This document shows positions 34,013 through 46,079 of a stretch of 64,000 nt of DNA, one piece after another (positions within the stretch are counted from its first letter, which is position 1; each line of letters starts with the position of its first letter). The translations under genes and the position numbers were made by a program. The notes below the pieces were generated by a model. It worked only from the letters and a program-made list of their open reading frames with translations, ran no database searches and was not told where the DNA came from. Source of the DNA: Apostichopus japonicus. Lineage: Eukaryota; Echinodermata; Holothuroidea; Aspidochirotida; Stichopodidae. The stretch is from assembly GCF_037975245.1 (NCBI RefSeq), contig NC_092568.1, positions 4,857,001-4,921,000 on the forward strand. The letters are read 5' to 3'.

Positions 34013-34126
34013 ATGATGACGCTGGTCTTCCTAGTATTTATCTGTACATTTGCTTACGATTGTTTATCTTTAAACAAGTTCTCCGATTTCATTAAAGTGA
34101 TATTAACCTCATGGTTATTCAAATAG
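34013..34126 (+). other. Hydrophobic 37-codon frame, signal-peptide-like
   Basis: ATG-ATG start and [20 protein letters not shown], then a short tail to a stop. It is related to the hydrophobic stretch after the copy-1 Ig exon (6713-6850), including the SLRKFPYF/SLNKFSDF part. Two partial copies on the minus strand lie in the repeats to the left. It may be a captured exon; expression is unknown. Confidence 0.35.
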
Positions 34127-34270
34127 AAATGTGCAAACTAGCCACAGGGTAATACGAGCCAGTCTGTGGCAGATATTCACAATCAAGTTAGCAATTTGTA
34201 TACCTCTTTCCCGGATCCACTGAGTCATAATCGTTTCCATGTTGTCTTCTACTTCAAAAGTAGAAAGCTA

Positions 34271-37200
34271 TTATGTTATTACGATGCTGAAAATGGACAA
34301 TGCGACGCAGATCGCCCAGCAATTTACACAATATGTTGGTGACGGTGAAGATAACGATGGCGGTGACGAGGAGGACGGTGACGAGGAGGACGGTGACGAG
34401 GAGGACGGAGACAGTGGCGGTGGTAGTGGCGGTGGTAGAGGCGGTGACGTTATCGAGTAGGGTAGAGGGTTCCCGTTATGGCTTCCTGACAAAAAGATAA
34501 CATGTTATCATGGCTTCATATATATAAAATCTTAGTATAGTAAACCTTGTAAGACAAAATCCATTCCATCCATGCAGTTTGTTGTCTTGTTGTCTTTACT
34601 TCTTTCTTGTTTGCTGTAAAGTTATTATATACTAATTATACTAATTATTATACTAAAAAGGAATTTGCTTGATTTGTACTAAGCTCCATAATGCCAGAAA
34701 CGGGTCAGTATTGGGACCCTCTAGACTCCCATTGCTTGACATTGCTTGAGGAAAACCAATATGAAGAAAGTCCTAACGATATTCGGCGTTAAACGTAAAT
34801 AGGAAATGAGTAAATGTAATTCAAATGTGGAGATTATTGAGGTAGGGGAAACAGGCAATTCCATTTGTTTCTTACATATTCCAAGCAGCAACGTGTATTG
34901 CAACACTTATGTTCCTTGTATTCAGCAGGAGTCAGAGGCGGAGAAATATGTGCAATGTATATAAAGTCATTTACAAGCGAGAAAGCCTGAACATTGCCAT
35001 TCCCTTACCATTCATCTTCAATGTAGCATACGACTCGTGACGAAATTCAGATCCTGGAAGAATGACAACACATTGTAGACATTCCGGATACTCGATACCT
35101 TCTTGGTCACCGCTAAAGGAAACTTGGATTGTAACGGATGAATTGCATCTATCGAAGATGCATGACGAGGAAGCTGACATATTGATGATCGAAATACTAC
35201 TGTTGAGCACTTTCCATGAGATGTCTTCTGCAGGATAAGTGTTATGAACAACACATGTCAAGTGTACGTTTCTGTTGTCAGCAGCAATAATGCAATTGTG
35301 TTTACTTTGACATTCATTAATGAATGATATACTATTGTCATCTGGTGTTTTGTAACGATGCAACATCATCGAGGTTCTTGTGTAAGTATGATTCACGAAA
35401 CATATTGAAGTTAGTATAAGTGGACCAAGTTCAATGGTATTGCCAGTAGGTTCTGATGTTTGAATAAACATCGTTCCGCTATCACAACTACTTTGTAGCT
35501 CATTATAACTAGTGTCCTCATTATTATCAATGTATTTGATCCTGTATACATTAGCAAGATTTGTAGGTCCCATCAAAAGAACCGACGCGTTCTTCGTCCT
35601 TTCGGAAACTGATAAACCAGATGGGATACATGTCAGGGTTTGTGTTTTTTCGATATCTATCTTTACATTGATTGAAGAAGAAGACACAAACATATCTGAG
35701 GATTGGTCCTTGTTAATGTGTTCAGTGGCGTTCGTCAACGCGGCCTCCGCAGTATCATTATACCAAGTAAGAGTTACTGCTGGTCGTCCAACCATTGTAC
35801 ATGTCAAATTTAGTTCACCATACCAAAACAAACGGCAATCATCACCCTGGCAACCATCTATCGCGGGAAACAACTGTGTTGAAGGTACTAAAAAGAAAAG
35901 AACATTAGAACAAGGTACCTTCGGAAAGTATAAAAAGGTCCCTTCGCAAGGGATTTCAGAGGTATTTTTGAACAAATCATTTAGCTGTTCAAACATATAA
36001 TCAGACTTTTAGTGTTTTATTTCCAACATGATACTAACTGCTTCTGACTTACGTGATGCTTATACAACGTTGACTCCCTTAGTTTCAAAATTAGATATTT
36101 AGAAAAGTAGAATATGTTGTCTTTGGTATATCCAGGTTAGCAACTGAGTGACATAGTCTCTAACGAGAGTATGAATATCACCCCAATGGTCTCACTATGT
36201 ATCATCAACATATAAGTACTTACCTACAACAAGTAGGTCTATGGACGTGGATACATCGCCACCAGCTTCTAAAATAGCGTCAACACGATACCTCCCTTCA
36301 TCACTCAGAGACACGTTGCTAAACATCAGGGAACCGTTCTGAGCAATCGTCAAGTAGTTGTTTCTAGGTCCGGCCTGCCTGTCATCTAGTGACCTGACAA
36401 CGGATTGTGGATAATCGTCAAAATACCAGTAGAAGCTGTAAACAGGTTCACTAACACTACAGTTGATGATACCAGGTCGATGTATATCAAGATACAGCGG
36501 TGAATCGCAATAGACTTTAGCTTCTGTCTTATCTGTAAAGTAAAAATGTGGAATACCGTATTGTAAATAAATGACATCTTTGATGTTTGGAATGATTCAG
36601 ATTGACAGACAAAGATACAAACAAACTAAAAAATCCATACACAAAATAAAGCAAACTTTTCTAGATAAAATCTCACGTCCATGGTAATTATGTTAATCAA
36701 TCAAGAACCTCGAAGTTATAGAAGCTCAGCTAATTTTCCACTTGAGAAATTTGTTGTGTTTGACAATCTTTCTGAGCAGTTTATCCATTTTTTGTGCGAA
36801 AAAGACATGCACGAGATAACGTTGACATTTTATTGAATTGACCAATGAAGAAAGTTTGAAATAAATTCAAAGTCAAAAGGCTGTTATTTTCGCTAAGTTG
36901 TGTTCTTGTCTACTATAAATGCACAGCTGCCTTTGTAGTATCTTTAAACCAGAATGCAAAACTGTATTGCGGTTTGATTGATGACTTCATCGTAACAGGG
37001 CATGAGCCAAAGTCATCCTTGGAAGATATTATGAAAACGTTTGTATTTATATGAATTCTACAGATAATGTTGACCCATCGAAGAATTTTAACCTTCACAA
37101 AAATCAATACATTTATTATCACAATGTTACCTTCTCGTGGAAGTAGGAGACTAGTCAATGTTGCATTTCCTTATTTATGGTGGTAACAACTTTTTCACAT

Positions 37201-38424
37201 TTGAGCTAGTTGACGTCAAATGACTTTGGCCTTAAACATTAAGGGGTTTATACAACTTAGAATGGATATCCTACATCATATCGTTCTTGGAATAAGATAA
37301 GGTAAGGTAGGTACAAGGTTTTTATTGTTTAATAGTCCTGTTGACTTCGGATGGCTCTGGACCACCAATAAAATCATAATGTCCCTATCGAATATGAACA
37401 ACCAATATGCCAAGTATAACGAATGCTAATACGGGTACACTTTTAGAGATGTGCGTGTTACAAGAAGGCAATGCACCCATACACACACACACACACACAA
37501 ATACCACAGCTCATTCACAAAGCCGAATGTATACGGCTTTACATTTACATACTTACACACGCTATCATGAGTTGATAGGTTTGGATTGTCATTGGATCTA
37601 TACTGTCACGAACTTATTTTATGCAATAGATCATTGTACTTATTGCCAGTAATAATTTATGCCCTATTTCGAAAACAAGTTCATTCATGCAACAATTAAA
37701 CGAATACGTACAAAATACGTACAAAATATCCCCTGCTACATCTGCTAAAATATTGTGGATATCATGTCTGACACATGTCATCGAAACCTCAATTTACATG
37801 TCCCTTCTACGCTTCCGTACCAACTATTCTGTCATAACTACACACTAAGGCTAGTGCAACAGGAGGTCATGGGTTACTTATAGAATAGTTGGAAAGTTCT
37901 GTTCAATTTGATTGGGACCGTTCTTTTAAATTTGACACGGTGGTGGTAAACGTATGAGCTTTCCGCCAAAGAGTACGCCCGCCATATATAACTAAATATT
38001 TATACAGAAGGCCCTGTTCTGGGCCCTCAAATGATGACAATGTTTTTGCCATGAACACCTTTGATACACCACCATTGAAACGTTATCCACAACATGTCAG
38101 CAAAAGTTCCAGAAGAGGTAGCATTTTTATGTTTTCAGAGAATAACCTCTTGTGACCTCAAATGACCTTCATATTTACAAAATATGGTGACGAAAAGTGA
38201 CAGAATTTCCGCAAAATTGCATGAAAGCTATACCTCAGCTGAGAGCAGTCAGCTGAGCTTTAGAAATGTAATCACTTCACAATTTATGACTTTGCAGTTT
38301 TTTCTTAACAAACGTTACTTGGAACAATTAAGTAAATGCTTACCTGATTTAGTTCGTAAAATCAACGCTAGTAAGACAGCGCTTACTAACCAGTAAATAT
38401 AAAGATCTGCAAGATGACAGACAT
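34271..38424 (-). pseudogene. Ig-like receptor, copy 3 (two lesions)
   Basis: Same architecture as copy 2: signal exon 38424-38344, V exon 36532-36224 (309 nt), Ig2-Ig3 exon 35887-35009 (879 nt), stalk exon 34485-34271, with the same splice sites and phase-1 joins. Two lesions are seen. The signal exon is 81 nt rather than 82, shifting the ATG out of frame with no other in-frame start. The last exon stops within the membrane segment (CWAICVALSIFSIVIT), so no tail is made. With a short hydrophobic C-terminus it might be GPI-anchored if another start is used. Pseudogene is the cautious call; a base error could explain the deletion. Confidence 0.7.
34546..34970. other. Intron 3 of receptor copy 3
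   Basis: Non-coding sequence between the stalk exon and the Ig2-Ig3 exon. It is alignable with the corresponding copy-2 intron (19481-19990) around ATCCATTCCATCCAT and TCTTGTTTGCTGTAAA. Confidence 0.6.
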
Positions 38425-38499
38425 GCTGACGTTAATTCGTGGTATAGCAGTTTTTCTAGGCTTATAAGGGTATTGTACAATATATATATATATATATAG

Positions 38500-38568
<69 letters not shown>

Positions 38569-39220
38569 TAAATATATATAATTTTAAATATGTATAGAAT
38601 AAATATATAAACCACTGAACTCCATTAAAATAATAGTATTATCGTGTTCGGTAAGAGCCTTGATATTTTCTGGATGACAATTACCTACCTTCCTCAGCCT
38701 TACCCACACAGACACACACGCAGATATACTTACCCATTTTCCGGCTTGTACGATTGTTAGACTTCAGCAACTTATCCTTGCCGTTGTCTTAAACATTGTA
38801 TGGCAAGATACAAAGTGGAAATGTGTTTCTCCAGGTTTGTCAGTTGATGTATCAAATAAAGAATGATACTTGAGAAATATACTCGATTTTCTTCCCGAAA
38901 AACAAATTTCAAAGTGTACAATTTCCTACGGCTACTTACAACACGCACAGTAGTAGTACAGGTTCAAAGGATTACTTCTTTAAATACATTCAAACAAATA
39001 CTGAGTGATCTCCAAAAGTTATTGCCAATTGTCATGGATGATACCTTATTACCTTCATAAACGTCAAGAACAAACACTAAACTCGGTTCCACCTGCTGGG
39101 TCATGTGACCCCCAGTGTCGTTAAACAAAGAGAACAAAGAGAACGAAGAACTTTTGGCGCGTCATTATTTGTTAGTTTATCGCAGTCCTGTAGAGTGCAC
39201 CTTAATTTTTGTACACAAGA
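36535..39220. repeat. Segmental duplication block B, copy 3
   Basis: Closely matches 42920-45810 and, less well, 21545-25060. Contains receptor intron 1, the signal exon, a TA array just upstream of the start codon (38480-38570), and the segment with GGTTCAAAGGATTACTTCTT. A (CA)n run lies at about 37481-37500. Confidence 0.8.
38480..38570. repeat. (TA)n array 56 nt upstream of receptor copy-3 ATG
   Basis: TA array with GATA and AATA interruptions at the promoter position of the minus-strand gene. Copy 4 has an equivalent array (44998-45087) at 55 nt. Confidence 0.85.
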
Positions 39221-40759
39221 CATTGCGTAATGTTTACAATACACAGCGAAAGAAGCATTAAACACATTTTATTTCGGCGATACTAAATCGTAAGAGAACT
39301 TTAACACTTCGAATAACTAAAACTCGATACGGGTAAGTCCAGTAAAAGAGGTCCACTTTGCATTACTTCTATGAGTGTGCCTAGTGCATTTCACCTATTA
39401 CAACAACACGTTGGTCTTGTGTAAGTAGTTCGTCGTGAGTAAACATTACAGACGCTGATAAAAAAAACTGAAGTGGATAACACACAATATTCCAAATAAA
39501 ATCAACTTGGAGCCAGCGAACTATTTCAATGGGTGTAACATACCCCCTCCCCTTTACCTAAATGTGAATAGTATATTAACATATTCCATGGTATAAATGT
39601 ATACTGCGAGTTCCAAATGAACTGTTCTAGTATTCAGACATGTTAAAAATGACTCGATGGTGTATCTTTGTCGTATAACGTCACAATCAGCCTAGAAGGA
39701 AAATAAGATTTACACTGTTGCAATGATGATTTTTTTCACCGTTATTTATAATTTTGATCAATGTATCATATTTACTGGAAATTATTAAATTGACGACGCT
39801 TTTATGAATATTCATTTTTTCAGTTTGCAGGATATGTTGAATTCCTTACTTAATAGGTTTAAGAAATTTGTCATTTTGTTACAAAATGTTTGCAAATGAT
39901 TGAAAAATTGATCGATTTGTTGGAAATTGAACTATAATATAGATTTTCAGCTTGTTCTGCCTAGTTTCATTCACGATACTGCTAGAGAAAAGCCTCAATC
40001 ACTGTCTGAAAATACGTCCGGGGTAAAGATCACATATTCACTTATCACTGTGTGATCCTTGACAAAGATATTATTAGTCAATGTAAATAGAGACCACCTG
40101 TATGTTAATTTTGATTGCACAGCTGCCCTTTGTTGATAGTTGGTTCTTGTATATGTATGATTCTGCAGAACTTTACAAGTAGGGGAAATTTAAGAAGTAT
40201 ACCAAAATAATATAATATTTGGTATTTTGAACCGATCTTCGAGACAGAACAATGTGGGAGTTGAACATATCGAGGCACCTACAAATTGATGGAACGCGGA
40301 GAAAGATTACAACTTCATTGCAAATATTTTAATAAATCCATTACAGTACGTTGGCTTATATTCCACAAAATATCCGATTATACCATAAACCGTACTTTAA
40401 TTGAGATAAGTATTTAATTATAATATGTGTATTTTATGTAGGACTGTGCCCCTGTACAAATCTGTGTGGTATTTGTTTGGTGTTAATTCCGTGTAGCTTA
40501 AAGCGGTTGTGACCGGTTCGCTGTTGCTGTAGAGGTGCGATTCAAATAGGTGTGTACCAGTCCATACGTATCACCGCAGTAAAGAGATGTTAACTTGATT
40601 TCCCTTGTCACGTTCAGTCACTAACTTTAGTTGTAATAATGATGGATGTAAGTTAAGATATATTTCTTCCTTTTTGTCGTGATAAGATGTAAAGCGCTGC
40701 TTAAAGAACCAACTTCCCTCACTTTGATAACTCTGCCGTTTCATTCAGACGATTGCGTC

Positions 40760-41072
40760 TATAGCGGGCCATCAGTCTCAAATCAAGGGAGAGCGACTTA
40801 TACCGATTTAAATCGACATATACCAGTTTCCTTCGAATTATACTAGTTTCTAGCAGCTTAACTTGAATTCTACCGATTTAAATCGACATATACCAGTTTA
40901 ATTCTACATATCATCGATTTAAATCGACATATCATCGATTTAAATCGACATATACCAATTTAAATCGATGATAAGTAAAATAAACTGGTATAAGTCGAAG
41001 GAAATTGGTATATATCGATTTAAATCGGTACAAGTCGATCTCCCACGATTTGAGACTGATGGCCCGCCCATA
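40760..41072. mobile_element. MITE, 313 bp, with long inverted termini
   Basis: Termini start TATAGCGGGCCATCAGTCTC (left) and TATGGGCGGGCCATCAGTCT (right, reverse complement); similarity continues inward for about 50 bp (AAATC..GGGAGA..CGACTT). The interior repeats ATCGATTTAAATCGACATAT. Flanking TGCGTC is duplicated (40754-40759 and 41073-41078), and block-A copy 1 has the empty site around 10274-10285. Open frames inside are incidental. Confidence 0.85.
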
Positions 41073-42002
41073 TGCGTCATCGTTTCGGTGCACAATAAGT
41101 TGAGCGATTTGCTTAAGAAGCATATATGACTCATAATAATAATTATTGAAACGAAAATAAGATAAGAACACAAGGAGACACAGATACACAGCCACACTGT
41201 AGAAACCCAACGTATTGGGATAATTTGTAAAAGTTGAGGCAACTTTCTGCATAGACATTGTTATGTTCATTCAACTAAGCTCATTTCAAGTTATTTCAAT
41301 TAATTTTGACCGGTGACTAATTGAAATAACACAGAAGTGTATATTCAGCAAGAAACCTTTTTTTTTCAAGTTAAATCAACTGAGCGTTTAAGTTATAACA
41401 ACAAAGCTGTTTGAGGTTTATAATATAATTATTTTCTCCCTCAATATATTGACAAAAGGGACCTCAACATTTCTAAAACACAACAAAACAGTAATGTGTT
41501 AAACGTGTAGCACTTCAAAGCAAAAATGCTAAAACCTGTTTACATTTTCCTTTGAAATATTTACACCATCTTCCACCATCAGTTTCGACAAATGTATTAT
41601 TGTATCCCAGTAAAGGGTTCACACTTTGTAGTAGACTTACCACTACAGACATTTTAGATGATTAGGCAAAAGTTTTGTGAAAGACCAAGACACCATATCG
41701 TAAAAGATCATCAGTATTGTCCCCTAATTGAATTAAATTAATTTCTAAATGTAGTTTCCTACATAATAACTATGTCTACCCCAACAGACCCTACATCTGC
41801 GTCTGGTCCAAACCTCACTTATTTGGCGGCAGCAGAGCCAATGTTAAAGTTTTCAAATTACCATAGACTAATATACATAACCAACCTTCAAACACTGTAG
41901 CTCTGTCTGAATAATGTTCACATTGATACCTTGGCACTTAATTAGTAACTCTAACATTCTGTCCAGATGTTGGTCAACTATTTATTAAGTATTTGCTTTC
42001 AT

Positions 42003-42165
42003 AATACTGGTGCTGTTGCCGAGTTGATGAAGGCGGTGGCATTTGAAGCAATCGGGAGGTTCCAGGTTAGATACCCTGCCGAGCCATAGTCAGGTGGGAT
42101 TTTCATCGAAGAGTAATCTACGGTTTTCCCTTCTGAAATGATTTTCTAAATTGAAAAGATTCCAA
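42003..42165 (+). mobile_element. tRNA-Ser-derived SINE
   Basis: Starts GGTGCTGTTGCCGAGTTGAT (A-box region), has a serine-type anticodon loop TTTGAAG (anticodon TGA), a long variable-arm-like segment and B box CCAGGTTAGATACCCTG. The body AGTAATCTACGGTTTTCCC follows. The unit is absent from block-A copy 1 at the equivalent place, supporting insertion in copy 3. Confidence 0.65.
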
Positions 42166-42541
42166 ATTTGAGTTAAAATGTTGAATTGGAAGGCCACCCG
42201 ACGTGTACGTTGTAATCCATAAGCCCTGCTGGTTTCTCCCACATTTGTGGTCGCTTAAGCGTCGTAAAAGTAACTGCTGATTATTAATATCATAATATTA
42301 ATTTGTAATTATACCAAAGGGTTGCTTTTCGCTTCATTCGATCTTTGACCTCTGACCTCTAAATCTGAAAGCTTGCAAGGCACTCGTGCCTATCCAAGGC
42401 ACTTAAGTTCTGTGACACGAAGGTCTGGGTTTCAATTTCTACCTTTGCATGCTGAGTCCCAAAAGGACGAGACTGGTTGTGGGTTTTTTTCTGGTGTGTT
42501 GATCTTTAATAATTCATTATTTGTATCTGTCATTCTACTTT

Positions 42542-44941
42542 TTACAATTTCATTTTATAATTACGGCTTAGCTTGCCTCTTAAAGTGTTCATTCTGTGCA
42601 CATTGTCATACTCAACGACAAGTACGTCTATGGACGTGGATACATAGCCACCAGCTTCTAAAATAGCGTCAACACGATACCTCCCTTCATCACTCAGAGA
42701 CACGTTGCTAAATATCAGGGAACCGTTCTGAGCAATCTTCAAGTAGTTGTTTCTAGGTCCGGCCTGCCTGTCATCTAGTAACGTGACAACGGATTGTGGA
42801 TAATCGTCAAAATACCAGTAAAAGCCATATACAGGCTCACTTACACTACAGTTGATGATACCAGGTCGATGAATATCAAGATACAGCGGTGAATCGCAAT
42901 ATACTTTAGGTTCTGTCTTATCTGTAAAGTAAAAATGTGGAATATCGTATTGTAAATAAATGACATCTTTGATGTTTGGAATGATTCAGATTGACAGACA
43001 AAGGTACAAACAAAATAAAAAATCCATAAACAAAATAACGCAAACTTTTCTAGATTAAATCTCACGTTCATGGTAATTACATTAATCAATCAAGAACATC
43101 GAAGTTATAGAAGCTCAGCTAATTTTCCACTTGAGAAATTTGTTTTGTTTGACAATCTTTCTGAGAGTTTATCCATTTGTTTGTGCGAAAAAGACATGCA
43201 CGAGATTACGTTGTCATTTTATTGAATTGACCAATGAAGAAAGTTTGAAATAAATTCAAAGTCAAAAGGCTGTTATTATCGCTAAGTTTTGTTCTTGTCT
43301 ACCATAAATGCAGAGCTGTCTTTGTAGTATCTTTAAACCAGAAGACAAAACTGTATTGCGGTTTGATGGATGACTTCATCGTAACAGGGTATGAGCCAAT
43401 GTCATCCTTGGAAGATATCATGAAAACGTGTGTATTTATATGAGTTCTACAGATACTGTTGACCGTCAGAAGAATTTTAACCTTCACAAAAATCAATACA
43501 TTTATTATCACAATGTCACCTTCTCGTGGAAGTAGGAGACTAGTCAATGTTATATTTCCTTAGTTATGGTGGTTACAACTTTTTCACATTTGAGCTAGTT
43601 GACGTCAAATGAGTTTGGCCTTAAACATGAAGGGGTTTATACAACTTAGAATGGGTAACCTACATCATATCGCACTTGAGATAAGATAAGGTAAGGTAGG
43701 TACAAGGTTTTATTGTTTGATAGTCCTGTTGACTTCGGATGGCTCTGGACCACCAATTAAATCATAAGGTCCCTATCTAATATGGGCAACCAACATGCCA
43801 AGTATAACGGATGCTAATTCGGGTACTCTTTTAGAAATGTGGGTGTTACAAGAATGCAATGCACCCATACACACACACGCACACACACACACACAAATAC
43901 CATAGTTCATTCACAAAGCCGAATGTATACGGCTCTACATATACATACTTACACACGCTATCATGAGTTGATAGGTTTGGATTGTCATTGGATCTATACT
44001 GTCACGAACTTATTTTATGCAATAGATCATTGTACTTATTATTAGTTTATTACCAGTAATAAACTATTCCCTATTGCAAAAACAAGTAACCAAAGTATGT
44101 ACACTTTGCAGTTTCATTCAAATAATTGAACGAATACGTACAAAATATTCCCCTGCTACATCTGCTAAAATATTGTGGATACCGCGTTTGACACATGTCA
44201 TTGAAACGTCAATTTACATGTCCCTTCTAAGCTTCCGTACCAACTATTCTGTCATAACTACACACTAAGGCTAGTGCAACAGGCGGTCATGGGTTACTTA
44301 TAGAATAGTTGGAAAGTCTGTAGAAACTACATCAATCAGCCCTTATTGTTAAATGTCGGTGTCCGAAGTGTAATCATGGACCAACCTCATCATGCTTGAT
44401 ACTTTCAGGTAAGGAAAAGTTCTGTTCAATTTGATTGGGACCGTTCTTTTAAATTTGACACGGTGGTGGTAAACGTATGAGCTTTCCAAAAAGTACGCCC
44501 GCCATACCTAAATCTTTATACAGAAGGCCCTGTTCTGGGCCCTCAAATGATGACAATGTTTTTGCCGTGAAAAACTTTGGTTCACCACCATTGAAACGTT
44601 ATCCATAACATGTCAGCAAAAGTTCCAGAAGAGGTAGCATTTTTATGTTTCCAGAGAATAACCTCTTGTGACCTCAAATGACCTTCATATTTACAAAATA
44701 TGGTGACGAAAAGTGACAGAATTTCGGCAAAATTGCATGAAAGCTATACCTCAGCTGAAAGCAGTCAGCTGAGCTATAGAAATGTAATCACTTTACAACT
44801 AATGACTTTGCAATTTTTTCTTAACAAACGTTACTTGGAACAATTAAGTAAATGCTTACCTGATTTTGCTTGTAAAATCAAAGCTAGTAGGACACCGATT
44901 ACTAACCAGTAAATATCAATATCTGAAGAAAGGACAGACAT
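42542..44941 (-). CDS. Ig-like protein, copy 4: signal plus single V domain, possibly secreted
   Basis: Signal exon 44941-44860 (82 nt, intact: MSVLSSDIDIYWLVIGVLLA then LILQAKS) and V exon starting at acceptor 42921. The V-exon donor is removed by a breakpoint at about 42616/42617, and the frame continues into block-A sequence, stopping at 42542. Joined coding length is 462 nt, an open 153-residue frame: signal, V-like Ig (GIINC, FYWYF, DEGRYRV) and a novel tail of about 23 residues (VEYDNVHRMNTLRGKLSRNY). Exons for Ig2, Ig3 and the membrane anchor are absent, so a soluble product is predicted if transcribed and polyadenylated. A pseudogene is equally possible. Confidence 0.6.
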
Positions 44942-44993
44942 GCAGACGTTAATTTATGGTAAAGTAGTTTTTCTAGGCTTATAAGGGTATTGT

Positions 44994-45091
<98 letters not shown>

Positions 45092-45810
45092 ATTTTAAAT
45101 ATATATAGAATAAATATAATAAATAAATATAAACCACTGAACTCCATTACAATAATGGTATTATCGTGTTCGGTAAGAGCCCTTGATATTTGCTGGTCAC
45201 CATCTCGTCGATTAAAGTGACCCACCCTCTTCGATGAGAATTATCATACCTTCCTCTGCCTTACCCACACAAACACACACGCAGATATACTTACTCATCT
45301 TCGTCTGCCTCATGAGATTTGAGAGAGAGGATTATTTCCTTCGGTGTCTGAACGAAATTTCCCGGCTTGTACGTTTGTTAGACTTCAGCACCTTATCCTT
45401 GCCGTTGTCTTTAACATTGTATGGCAACAGACAAAATGGAAAAGTGTTTCTCTAGGTTTGTCAGTTGATGTATCAAATAAAGAATGATACTCGAGAAATA
45501 TACTCGAATTTCCTTCCGAATTACAAATTTCAAAGTGTACAGTGTCCTACGGCTACCTACAACACACCCAGTAATAGTACAGGTTCAAAGGATTACTTCT
45601 TCAAATACATTCAAACAAATACTGAGTGATCTCCAAAAGTTATTGCCAATTGTAATGGATGATACCTTCTTTGCTTCATAAACGTTAAGAACAAACACTA
45701 AACTCGGTTACACCTGCTGGGTCATGTGACTCCCAGTGTCGTAAGAACAAAGAGAACAAAGAACAAAGAGGACAAAGAGAACAAAGAGAACCAAGAACTT
45801 TTGGTGCGTC
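42617..45810. repeat. Segmental duplication block B, copy 4
   Basis: Starts inside the receptor V exon and runs through intron 1, the signal exon, the TA array and the downstream segment, closely matching 36228-39200. Includes a (CA)n run at about 43870-43895. Confidence 0.8.
44998..45087. repeat. (TA)n array 55 nt upstream of receptor copy-4 ATG
   Basis: Nearly pure TA array of about 90 bp at the promoter position of copy 4. Confidence 0.9.
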
Positions 45811-46079
45811 ATTATGTATACATAGCAGCGATGGATATCTCAGTGGGGAGTTGTTATGGAACTCCCTGATCTCAGGTCCAGATAGAAGATAACAAGGTAT
45901 CACCTTTCATAACTGTCTGCATTTTGTAGCGACCAGAGGAAAACTTCACGTAAAAGCAACGGAAAGTTAACTTTTTTTCAGAGGGCGGCACGCGGTTTGG
46001 GGCGAGTCTTCAATGCCTTTAAGTGACTGGATAAATAAAGATCCCTCCATTGCATACAGAAACATGCTAAAGAGGTACT

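Larger units (their letters stand above)
33529..34066. repeat. Nested inverted and direct repeats with TA arrays
   Basis: A segment ending GGAAGACCAGCGTCATCATT occurs at about 33529-33588 and again at 33877-33940 (direct), and inverted at about 34005-34066. Between the first two lie inverted arms meeting at 33760, each with a hammerhead-like motif and a CTAGTATCAACATATA-type end. TA arrays fill 33583-33617, 33841-33876 and 33937-34005. The locus is a fold-back of mobile-element termini. Confidence 0.8.
39225..42616. repeat. Segmental duplication block A, copy 3
   Basis: Matches 7400-10800 and 26150-30700 with several internal deletions. Two insertions are unique here: a MITE (40760-41072) and a tRNA-Ser-type SINE (about 42003-42165). 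The block ends abruptly at CTCAAC (42611-42616), where it is joined to a receptor V exon. Confidence 0.8.

Noticed and set aside
40932-41270. 112- and 100-codon minus-strand frames
   Set aside because: They lie across MITE palindromes and block-A sequence and are not open in other copies.
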